Shown in pieces: positions 1-6,834 of a DNA stretch of 15,716 bases (position 1 is the stretch's first letter; every line of letters begins with the position of its first letter). The notes under the pieces were generated by a model. It searched no databases and was not told the DNA's origin. It was given only the letters and a program-made list of their open reading frames with translations. The translations under genes and the position numbers were made by a program. The stretch is from Pirellulales bacterium (lineage in GTDB: Bacteria > Planctomycetota > Planctomycetia > Pirellulales > JALHLM01), in assembly GCA_022844585.1 (NCBI GenBank), contig JALHLM010000075.1:1-15716 (forward strand). The letters run 5' to 3'.

Positions 1-58
1 CAAAATTCATGCCAAACTATCGCTTGGCAGAGACTTTGACGAAAGTAAGTGCCATTGA

Positions 59-121
59 GCGTGAGCGCCCGGAGCGCACCGGTAACAGACGTCGCTACCG
101 GTGCGCTCCGGACGCTCACGC
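59..121. repeat. 26-bp inverted repeat (family A) downstream of the TolC-like gene
   Basis: The left arm is 59-84 and the right arm 96-121, separated by an 11-base loop. The arms match at 25 of 26 positions; the one mismatch is C67 opposite A113. The core word is GGAGCGCACCGGTA. The element begins 29 bases past the stop codon of the minus-strand TolC-like gene, so it could form a strong hairpin at the 3' end of that transcript. No T-run follows on either strand, so a classic intrinsic terminator is not evident. It is unrelated in sequence to the other inverted repeats in the window. Confidence 0.85.
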
Positions 122-150
122 TTCCGGCTCCAAAGAGGGGCATTTCGCCG

Positions 151-2286
151 TTAGCGCACAAGCGGCCCGGGACGTGACGTCGTGTAGAGGCCCGGCACGA
201 ATGGCGCCGGACGTTGGGCCGAGGCCCCGACGGAGGGGTTGGGCGGCGTCGCCACAGGGGCAGGTCCGCCGGGGACCTGCTGCGGCATGGGCGACAGTCC
301 GGCCTTCGTGCCTGTGGCCGGGCGCGGCGGATTCACCAGTTGCGGCGTGGGGCCGGCGCTCACGTTCAATGGGCGCTGCATGATGTAGTTCAGCGGACCC
401 GGGCGCATCTTCAACGAGTCCCGCTGCGCGGCGTCCTGGTAGGCCTTGCCGGGCCACGGGCCTTCGGCCAGGTAGACGTTGTTGTAGTCCAGCAGCGAAC
501 CCTTTTCGTAGTGGACGTTCTTCACCGCCACGGCATATTCCACCAGCGAGAAGTAGTACTTCGAGTCGGCCTCCGCCAAACGGCGCTGGGCGTCGAGCAA
601 ACTGTTCAGATCGACCTGCAATTCGTTCTGTACTTTGTTTTCGAGCACCAGCAACTGTTGCCGCGCGGCGAGGCGACGATTGAAGTTCGTCTGCGCGACG
701 CGATAGGCGCGATCTTTTTCGGCGATCGCGTTCGCCAGGTCGTGGACGACTTCGCGTTCTTGTTCGCGGAGCACGGCCCGTTCGCGCGCCAGGAACAGTT
801 GTGCGTTCCGCACCGCGGCATGAGCGCGGCGTTGCCCGAACGGGAACGCCAGTTCGGCGCCGAGTTGCCATTCCTGAAAATCGCCCGTGGTCAGGTTTTC
901 CCAGGCGTTGTCGAACGGGACGTTCTCGCCCGTGGGATCGATCAGATCATTGCCGAAGCCGCGAAAACGATAGCGTCCCACGGCGTCGAACCGGGGCATC
1001 AGGAAGTTGCGATTGGCGAGCAATTCCAACTCGCGGCGTTTGATGATCCAGCGTTGCCGCCGCAACTCCGGCCGCCGCATGATCGCCTCGGGCAGCGACT
1101 GTTCCCATTCGAACTGCACGCGAGCCATCAGCGGTTCGTCGGCCGGACGAATCCAGCGCCCGTCGCTGATCGGCAGGCCGATCAGCAATCGCAACCGCCG
1201 CTCCGCCACGTGGACGCCCAGCGAACCGCGGAAGGTGCCGCCGCTGGAGCCGTTGAGCGTGCGCGTGCCGTCGAGCAGGCGTCCAGTGAGGGCGTTTTGC
1301 ACTTCCTCTTCGAAGCGGAAGTATTGCTCGCGGGCTTGCGCTTCTTTCTCCGCTTCGCCGCCGAGACTGTTGGTGCGATTCAATGCCGCGACGCGCCGCC
1401 AGGTTTCCAGCGACCGATTTCGCGCGGCGATCCGCGCGTCGAGGTCGCGATAGGCGTAGTACAAGTCCCAGTAGGCGTTCTCGACGTTGCTGGTCAGGTC
1501 GGGCAAGCCCTGCTCGAACTCGGCCAGGCTGATATCGGTGTTCACCCGGGCGATCAACACGCCGAGCGGCAACCCAGGCACGCCATTCGGCCCGGCGATG
1601 CGATTGAAGTTCACGCCGCCGCCTTGCAGCAGCGGGTGGCGGAACTCGGCCTCGAGGTTGGTGTTCCAGGCGCTCGGAAAGCGATTGGCCGGCGCGTTAT
1701 TGGCGTCGTAATCCGTGTTGTGTCGCGCGGTGAATCGCGTGCCGGTCGCGGCGACCTTGGTGATCTCTTCGCGGAAGACCATCGTGTCCTGAGTGAGCAC
1801 GCGCGTGCCGCCCCCCAGGAAGGAGTTGTTCAAGGCGCGATCGTTCTTATCAAAGAACGTCGACATCGCGAACGAAGCGTCGAACGCGCTCAGCGCTGCA
1901 TCGACGCCGAAGCGCGGATCGGTCTCGACAATCGCCGGGCCGTGGACTGTGCGGAGCGTGCCTGGCGAGCGCAGCATCGCGCCGCCTAAATCCCGGAGCA
2001 CCTGGCTGTTCTCGAGCGCCAGCCGCATCGCTTCTTCCAGCGGCAGGTCCCAGTATTGCGGCGGCAGCGACGAATCCAAAGTCTGCGGCGGGAGGGCCCC
2101 GACCAGACTCGGATCATGGCAACTGAGGTCCGGCTCGACTTCTTCCAACTTCAGGGCCGTACCCTGATAATGCTTGAGCGAGTCGGAGAGGCCGAGTTTG
2201 AGATCGGACTTCGGCGCGTGGCAGCCCACGGCCGTCCACACCAGGGCGGCCGACACGAGCGCGGAGATACACTTACACGAAGTCAT
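151..2286 (-). CDS. TolC/OEP-family outer-membrane efflux lipoprotein
   Basis: This 711-residue protein is a likely outer-membrane channel of a tripartite export system. The chosen ATG at 2286 gives a short signal peptide ending in TAVGC, so Cys22 is a probable lipidation site; a reading frame open upstream to 2514 would bury this signal. Two long helical halves (about residues 250-380 and 400-600) rich in Glu, Arg and Ala match the duplicated OEP fold, and the segment FRHPLLQGGG near residue 216 resembles the family's QPLLRG strand motif. After about residue 635 there is a Pro/Ala-rich tail of some 75 residues, longer than usual. It is divergent from two HlyD-type adaptors, its likely partners, and could also serve the MacAB-like operon further on. 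I saw no clear Shine-Dalgarno sequence. The family is secure; the substrate is unknown. Confidence 0.9.
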   Translation of the reverse strand: MTSCKCISALVSAALVWTAVGCHAPKSDLKLGLSDSLKHYQGTALKLEEVEPDLSCHDPSLVGALPPQTLDSSLPPQYWDLPLEEAMRLALENSQVLRDLGGAMLRSPGTLRTVHGPAIVETDPRFGVDAALSAFDASFAMSTFFDKNDRALNNSFLGGGTRVLTQDTMVFREEITKVAATGTRFTARHNTDYDANNAPANRFPSAWNTNLEAEFRHPLLQGGGVNFNRIAGPNGVPGLPLGVLIARVNTDISLAEFEQGLPDLTSNVENAYWDLYYAYRDLDARIAARNRSLETWRRVAALNRTNSLGGEAEKEAQAREQYFRFEEEVQNALTGRLLDGTRTLNGSSGGTFRGSLGVHVAERRLRLLIGLPISDGRWIRPADEPLMARVQFEWEQSLPEAIMRRPELRRQRWIIKRRELELLANRNFLMPRFDAVGRYRFRGFGNDLIDPTGENVPFDNAWENLTTGDFQEWQLGAELAFPFGQRRAHAAVRNAQLFLARERAVLREQEREVVHDLANAIAEKDRAYRVAQTNFNRRLAARQQLLVLENKVQNELQVDLNSLLDAQRRLAEADSKYYFSLVEYAVAVKNVHYEKGSLLDYNNVYLAEGPWPGKAYQDAAQRDSLKMRPGPLNYIMQRPLNVSAGPTPQLVNPPRPATGTKAGLSPMPQQVPGGPAPVATPPNPSVGASAQRPAPFVPGLYTTSRPGPLVR

Positions 2287-2694
2287 CGTCGTGCTTAAAT
2301 CGGCAGGCGACAGGCCGTATAACCGGTTTTTTCGGCACAATCGCCAGATTTCGCCCAAATTGACTTTGCGGCGATGTGAGTTTGGGAAGCCCTGGCGTTC
2401 TGTGTCGACTTTGGCCGGCAGTCGGTCGGACCGAGCACGACGCGGCGATATGAGACATAGTCCCTGAACGGAGTAGCCCGCGAAACACGCGAAACACGCA
2501 AAAATGAGAATCAATTGTCGAAAGTGATGTGAGGAGTTCCTCGCGCATCCGGCAACTTTGCGGTAGCGGATTCTTGAGAACGAAGTGGCTCAAGGCAGCC
2601 GTCGCAAGCCCTTGAACGTCCGATCCTTTCGCGTTTTTCGTGTGTTTCGCGGGCCACTCCTTCTAGCAAATATCAATCTAGGTACCTTCCCAGC
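2287..2694. other. Divergent intergenic region between TolC-like and GAF-HlyD genes
   Basis: These 408 bases must hold the promoters of both divergent genes. The main recognisable structure is the family B inverted repeat at 2470-2660. A TTATAC word on the minus strand (2317-2322) lies about 30 bases before the TolC-like start, but no good -35 partner is visible. No convincing coding frame occupies the region; the open frames here have no recognisable protein content. Confidence 0.6.
2470..2660. repeat. Inverted repeat (family B) made of tandem CGCGAAACA-type words
   Basis: The left arm (2470-2505) and right arm (2625-2660) match at about 31 of 35 positions around a unique centre of about 120 bases. 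The shared core is GCCCGCGAAACAC. The left arm repeats the word GCGAAACAC twice in tandem. The right arm ends 34 bases before the ATG of the GAF-HlyD gene, so the element lies inside the divergent promoter region. Translated, the arm gives the repetitive peptide FRVFRVFRG, which I recall from spurious planctomycete ORFs. Confidence 0.8.
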
Positions 2695-4653
2695 ATGGCG
2701 GTTGAGCTCTCTGACGCCGAAGATCGCCAAAGCGATGACGCTTGGCGGGAAATCGACCAGTTGCTGGCCGACGTCGCCGCGTTGGCTGGGACGGCTACGG
2801 ATGAACGCGCGTTTTACTCACGCGCCTTAGAACAGACGCGCAGCGCCATGCATGCGCGCGGAGCGAGGGCCTGGCTGCGGGATCAGGAAGGGAACTGGGC
2901 GCCACTCGCGGAAGTGGGCGATTCTTTGACACAAGGCGCGGACGACGGCCGACGCGTCGGGCAAGTTTTATCACGCCGCGAAGCCCGCGTCGTGCAACTA
3001 TCAACGCGCGGCACCCCGCGGGACGACGACGCGATGCTGGCGCCGGTCGCCGTGGATGGCTGTCTGTTGACGGCGATCGAGGTGCAACCGCGCGCGGGAC
3101 TGTCCGAATCCATGCGCGCCGGCCAAGAGCGATTCCTGGCGGCGGTCGCGGATTGCGCGGCGGAGTTTCATCGCAACGCCTTGCTGCGCCAACTGCGCGG
3201 GCGCGAAGCCTGGTGGCGCAGCTTCGCCGAGTTCAGCGCTCGCATCGCCGAACCGACATCCTTGGCGCGCGTTGCGACCGAAATCGCCAACGCCGCCCGC
3301 GCATTGCTCGAAGTCGATCGCGCTGCCGTGGTTTCTTGGTCGGGCGGCCGGGCCACAATGCAGGCCGTGAGCGGCGTCGACGCCTTTGACACGCGCGCCG
3401 CAGCGGTGCAAAGCGCCGAAGCGCTGACGCAAGCGGTGCTGCAAATCCAGGAACCGCTTTGGTACCCGACTGATGGCGCCGTACTGGCCCCGCAGGTCGA
3501 CGCGGCACTCGCGCGGCATTTGGATACTTCGCCCGCGAAGACGCTCGCGGTGCTGCCATTGGCCACGCGCGACGATGCCCCAGCGGCCGGCGCACTCTTG
3601 CTGGAACAATTCTCCGGCGCGGCGACTGAGTGGCACGACGGTTGGCCGCATGTCGCAAAGCAATCCGCGCAGGCACTCGAGACCGCGCTCGTCTGGCAAG
3701 CCTTGCCGCTCGGCGCGCTCTCGCAGCGCTGGGCGCTCGCGCGGCGTCGCAGCGCCACCGGCAAGCTTGCCAAGGTCGGTATTTGGGTATTGCTGGGCGC
3801 GGGAGTACTCGGCGTGGCGGCGCTGATCCCAGCTGATTTTCATGTGTCCGCGCAGGGCAAGTTGCAGCCCGTCGGCATGCGTCACGTGTTCAGCGGCATG
3901 GAAGGGGAGATCGTCGAAGTCCTCGCCCGCTCCGGCGAACAAGTGCAGTCAGGGCAAGTGCTCGCGCGGCTGCGCAGCCCGAAGCTGGAACTGGAATCGA
4001 CCCGCGTCCTTGGTGAACTGCAAACGGCGCAAGCACGGTTGGCGACCCTCGAGGCGGCGCGTTTGGAAAGTCGCTTCTCGACGGCGGAAGATGCGGCGAA
4101 AGCGGCGGAGATGACGGCCGAAGACGCGGAGCTGCGCGAAACCGTGAAGAGCCTTACTGCGCAACAGGCCGTGTTGAACGAAGAGCGGAGGCTGCTCGAT
4201 GTGCGCAGCCCGTTCGCCGGGCGGATCGTCACTCCGTGGGATGAGCTCGACACCTTGCCAGCGCGGCCGGTCCGCACCGGACAACAACTGTTTACCGTCG
4301 TCGACGCCGCGGGCGCGTGGCGGCTCGAACTGCGCGTACCCGATCGCTGGATCGGGCATGTGCTGGCCGAGCGACAAGAGGGCGTTCCGCAGCCGGTGAG
4401 TTTCGTCGTCGCGACCGATCCCAACACGCGCTGCTTGGGGACGGTGGAGAAGATCGCGCTGCGGGCCAACATTGGCGATGATGGTGAAGCGACAGTGCTG
4501 GCCGAGGCCAGCGTCGACGCCAACCAACTCAAGAATCCGCGTCCGGGCGCGACGGTGCAAGCACAGATCGCGTGCGGCCGCCGGGCGTTGGGGTATGTCT
4601 GGTTCCACGAAATCTGCGATCGTGTTTCCGCGTGGTGGGCGTTGCATATATAA
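2695..4653 (+). CDS. GAF-domain/HlyD fusion: membrane-fusion adaptor with a cytoplasmic sensor part
   Basis: This is a 652-residue inner-membrane adaptor. Residues 1-350 form a soluble part that looks like two GAF-like units (about 35-160 and 185-335) joined by a helix. One membrane segment follows at about 360-379 (VGIWVLLGAGVLGVAALIP). The rest is a HlyD-type adaptor: half of a barrel-sandwich domain (388-430, with GMEGEIVEVLARSGEQVQSGQ), a short helical hairpin (432-500), the second half (505-540, DVRSPFAGRI) and a beta-barrel to about 625. The C-terminal GRRALGYVWFHEI is, from memory, typical of this planctomycete family. A second adaptor starts 17 bases downstream. Known relatives often sit with an M50-type membrane protein; none is here. 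The GAF call rests on fold pattern and length, not on ligand residues. Confidence 0.85.
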   Translation: MAVELSDAEDRQSDDAWREIDQLLADVAALAGTATDERAFYSRALEQTRSAMHARGARAWLRDQEGNWAPLAEVGDSLTQGADDGRRVGQVLSRREARVVQLSTRGTPRDDDAMLAPVAVDGCLLTAIEVQPRAGLSESMRAGQERFLAAVADCAAEFHRNALLRQLRGREAWWRSFAEFSARIAEPTSLARVATEIANAARALLEVDRAAVVSWSGGRATMQAVSGVDAFDTRAAAVQSAEALTQAVLQIQEPLWYPTDGAVLAPQVDAALARHLDTSPAKTLAVLPLATRDDAPAAGALLLEQFSGAATEWHDGWPHVAKQSAQALETALVWQALPLGALSQRWALARRRSATGKLAKVGIWVLLGAGVLGVAALIPADFHVSAQGKLQPVGMRHVFSGMEGEIVEVLARSGEQVQSGQVLARLRSPKLELESTRVLGELQTAQARLATLEAARLESRFSTAEDAAKAAEMTAEDAELRETVKSLTAQQAVLNEERRLLDVRSPFAGRIVTPWDELDTLPARPVRTGQQLFTVVDAAGAWRLELRVPDRWIGHVLAERQEGVPQPVSFVVATDPNTRCLGTVEKIALRANIGDDGEATVLAEASVDANQLKNPRPGATVQAQIACGRRALGYVWFHEICDRVSAWWALHI

Positions 4654-4670
4654 ACGAACGGCGGTGTCGC

Positions 4671-5540
4671 ATGCATACGTTGATGGCCATTCCGCTCGTC
4701 TGTCTGGCGAGCATCGTCGGGCAACAATCCGCGCCCGCGGGCAATCCGCTGGCGGTTGATTCCGTGCTCGTCACGCTGATCGACGAAGTCGAAGTGCCGG
4801 CGCAGGCGGAAGGCGCCTTGATCGCGCTTACGGTGCGCGAAGGAGATTCCGTTAGCGCGGGCCAAGAGCTGGGCCGCGTCGACGACCTCGACGCCCGTTC
4901 CGCCGCGCGGCAATTGGAACTGGAAGCCGACGTGGCGCGGCGCGAGGCGGAGAATGATCTCAAGGTCCGTTTCGGGCACAAGAACGCGGAAGTGGCCAAG
5001 GCCGAGTTGCGCCGCGCCGAGGAAAGCGTGAAGCAATTCAGCCGCGCGGTTTCCGGCTCCGAGATCGACCGGCTGCGCTTGACCGCCGAACGCACCGAGT
5101 TGGAGATTCTGCAGGCCGATCACGAGTTCGCCGTCGCCAAGCTCAACCTGGGCGTGAAAGAGAACGCCCACGCGTTTGCCTTGGAAACGCTCTCGCGCCG
5201 CGCCATCGCCGCGCCGATCGACGGCGTCGTCGTGCAGGTGAATCGCCAGCAAGGGGAATGGGTCAAGCCGGGCGACTCCGTCCTGCGCGTGGTGCGTATC
5301 GATCGCCTCCGCACCGAAGGTTTTCTTATGCACAACGACTTTCCAGAAGACCCCACGGGACGCCGCGTCACCCTCATGGTCGATCTGCCGGGACGCAAGC
5401 AGGCTAAGTACCCGGGAAAGATCGTCTTCGTCAGCCCCGAGGTGAACCCCGTCAGCGGCCAGGTCCGCTTCTGGGCGGAGATCGAAAACCAGGACGGCAA
5501 GCTCCGCCCCGGCATCAAAGGCCGCCTGGCGATCGAATAG
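4671..5540 (+). CDS. Secreted HlyD-family periplasmic adaptor
   Basis: This 289-residue protein starts at the ATG at 4671, which gives a signal peptide (MHTLMAIPLVCLASIVGQQS); the frame is open further upstream but overlaps the previous gene. The barrel-sandwich halves are at about 40-72 (VPAQAEGALIALTVREGDSV) and 178-206 (IAAPIDGVVVQV). A helical hairpin of about 100 residues lies between them, and a beta-barrel runs from 212 to the end. It lacks the membrane anchor and sensor part of its upstream neighbour, so the two may act as paired adaptors for the divergent TolC-like channel. The 17-base gap indicates one transcript with the GAF-HlyD gene. The length is near the lower end for the family, but the domain set looks complete. 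Substrate and energy source are not visible. Confidence 0.88.
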   Translation: MHTLMAIPLVCLASIVGQQSAPAGNPLAVDSVLVTLIDEVEVPAQAEGALIALTVREGDSVSAGQELGRVDDLDARSAARQLELEADVARREAENDLKVRFGHKNAEVAKAELRRAEESVKQFSRAVSGSEIDRLRLTAERTELEILQADHEFAVAKLNLGVKENAHAFALETLSRRAIAAPIDGVVVQVNRQQGEWVKPGDSVLRVVRIDRLRTEGFLMHNDFPEDPTGRRVTLMVDLPGRKQAKYPGKIVFVSPEVNPVSGQVRFWAEIENQDGKLRPGIKGRLAIE

Positions 5541-5631
5541 CCGGCGCGCCGGTTCCGTTGTACGGTCGGCACTGGGAAGCGATAATCGGTATCTACGTCC
5601 GAAGATCCTGCGGGAAGTGCGGAGCGCCGTC

Positions 5632-5737
5632 ACACCAACCCGAAGCGCAAGCGAGGGGGAGTTGACGCCGAATTTCAGCGCGATGTCGCGCCGAAATAGA
5701 ACGTCCGCTCCCCCTCGCTGGCGCTTCGGGTTGGTGT
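5632..5737. repeat. Inverted repeat family C, copy 1 (GCGCAAGCGAGGG type)
   Basis: The arms are 5632-5661 and 5708-5737, 30 bases each, with a single A.G mismatch (left GCGCAAGCG, right CGCTGGCGC). The centre folds again: 5672-5683 pairs with 5686-5697 with one mismatch, so nearly the whole 106 bases can form one hairpin. It fills the spacer between the HlyD gene and the cytochrome gene and ends 29 bases before the cytochrome ATG. Translating the arms gives NPKRQRG, RSASEGE and LALRVG words. It is related to the element at 10734-10913. Confidence 0.9.
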
Positions 5738-5766
5738 TTGCAGAATACTGTCGCCCGACGAACCAC

Positions 5767-6711
5767 ATGAGACATTTCGCGCTGGCACTTTATCTACTTT
5801 CGCTGACGGGCTTGGTCGCGCTGGCGCAGAGTGGTGGTGTGCGGCCGAAGCGGTTGGTGTCCGGCACAGCGAAGCCGCCGAAGTGGACCGCCGCCGAGCG
5901 CGGAGCTTTCTTCGAGAACGCCGCTGACCAGTTGGGCCCGGAACCCGTGGCCAGCGCAACGTCTCCAGTCAACAGCGGCACGTCTGATACGCAGAGTGAA
6001 TCTCCGGCGGCCGGCGGCTTCGCCTGGTCGAAGCTGATCGCCGCCGACAACCTGGAGAGCGAAGTCAAATCGCTGGCCAAGCTGCTGGACGCGGCCGTCA
6101 AGTCTCCAAATGAATTCAAAGGTGGCGGGTTCAAGACGTCGCGGCGCGAGTTCACCAACCTGGCCGCCATGTTCGGCATCATCGCGGAATACGACGGTGA
6201 CGTGCGTTGGCGGAAACAAGGCGCAGCGCTCCGCGAAGCATTTGGCCGCGCCGGCAAGAACTGCAAGGTCGGCACCGACGCCACATACGCCGAAGCCCAG
6301 CGCCGCGCCGAGGAACTCGCCGAGTTGATCCGCGGAACCAACGCGCCCATGGAAGCGGGCACGGCGGAAAACAACTGGAGCGAAACCGCCGATCGCGCGC
6401 CGTTGATGGAACGACTCGAAATCGCCCGCACGGAACGGCTCAAACCTTGGACCGCCGCCAAGAATGATTTTACGGCGCACCGGGAAGAAATCATCCACGA
6501 GGCCGCGCTCGTGGCGGCGCTATCCGAAATCATCAAGCACCCCGGTTACGATTTCGCCGAGGACGAAGGTTATCGCCAGTACGTCAAGAACTTACAAACA
6601 GCGGCGATCGAAGCCACGGCAGCCGCGCAACAGAATGATTTCCCAGCCACGCAAGCGGCAATCAGCGCACTCGGGCAGAGTTGTGATCAATGTCATGGGG
6701 ATTATCGGTGA
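5767..6711 (+). CDS. Secreted helical-bundle cytochrome c, duplicated with one heme site
   Basis: This is a 314-residue exported protein. The start at 5767 gives a good signal peptide (MRHFALALYLLSLTGLVALA); the frame stays open back to 5617, but that extension reads through the family C repeat. After a low-complexity linker (about 25-85) there are two helical segments of similar plan, about 87-190 and 204-314. The second ends in SCDQCHGDYR, a CXXCH heme-attachment motif (Cys306, Cys309, His310) at the extreme C terminus, as in cytochrome c'-type four-helix bundles. The first segment lacks CXXCH and has only one Cys (166), so it looks like a heme-less copy. A molybdopterin oxidoreductase starts 123 bases downstream and might exchange electrons with it; that link is inference. 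No clear ribosome binding site was seen. Confidence 0.82.
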   Translation: MRHFALALYLLSLTGLVALAQSGGVRPKRLVSGTAKPPKWTAAERGAFFENAADQLGPEPVASATSPVNSGTSDTQSESPAAGGFAWSKLIAADNLESEVKSLAKLLDAAVKSPNEFKGGGFKTSRREFTNLAAMFGIIAEYDGDVRWRKQGAALREAFGRAGKNCKVGTDATYAEAQRRAEELAELIRGTNAPMEAGTAENNWSETADRAPLMERLEIARTERLKPWTAAKNDFTAHREEIIHEAALVAALSEIIKHPGYDFAEDEGYRQYVKNLQTAAIEATAAAQQNDFPATQAAISALGQSCDQCHGDYR

Positions 6712-6829
6712 GAGTGGAGGAGTAAAGGAGTAAAGGAGTAAAGAATCGTTGAGGCATACGCTGCATACCAAATCAAACCGTCGTTAAGAAAACTTCTTTA
6801 CTCCTATTCTCCTTTACTCCTCCACTCTC
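6710..6829. repeat. 36-bp inverted repeat (family D) with tandem GGAGTAAA words
   Basis: The arms are 6710-6745 and 6794-6829, each 36 bases, differing only at a three-base block in the middle (TAA against AAT). The left arm holds three tandem GGAGTAAA words. The element overlaps the stop codon of the cytochrome gene (6709-6711) and ends five bases before the next ATG (6835), so it makes up nearly the whole spacer. The right arm is pyrimidine-rich, which leaves the downstream gene without a Shine-Dalgarno sequence. Confidence 0.9.
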
Positions 6830-6834
6830 CCCCC

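Noticed and set aside
214..1989. Long plus-strand open frame opposite the TolC-like gene
   Set aside because: The opposite strand encodes a recognisable OEP protein. The plus-strand translation has no recognisable motif and looks like a codon-bias shadow.
2317..2322. TTATAC as a -10 promoter element for the TolC-like gene
   Set aside because: No -35-like word lies at a suitable distance, and promoter consensus in planctomycetes is uncertain, so I did not annotate it as a promoter.
3882..5768. Long open frame on the minus strand, antisense to the two adaptor genes
   Set aside because: It runs opposite two genes with clear domain content, has low-complexity Arg/Ser-rich translation, and reads through the family C repeat. 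Long antisense frames are expected at this GC content.
6710..6829. CRISPR-like array from the tandem GGAGTAAA words
   Set aside because: The units are eight bases, contiguous and without spacers, and are mirrored in an inverted arm. This is not a CRISPR layout.
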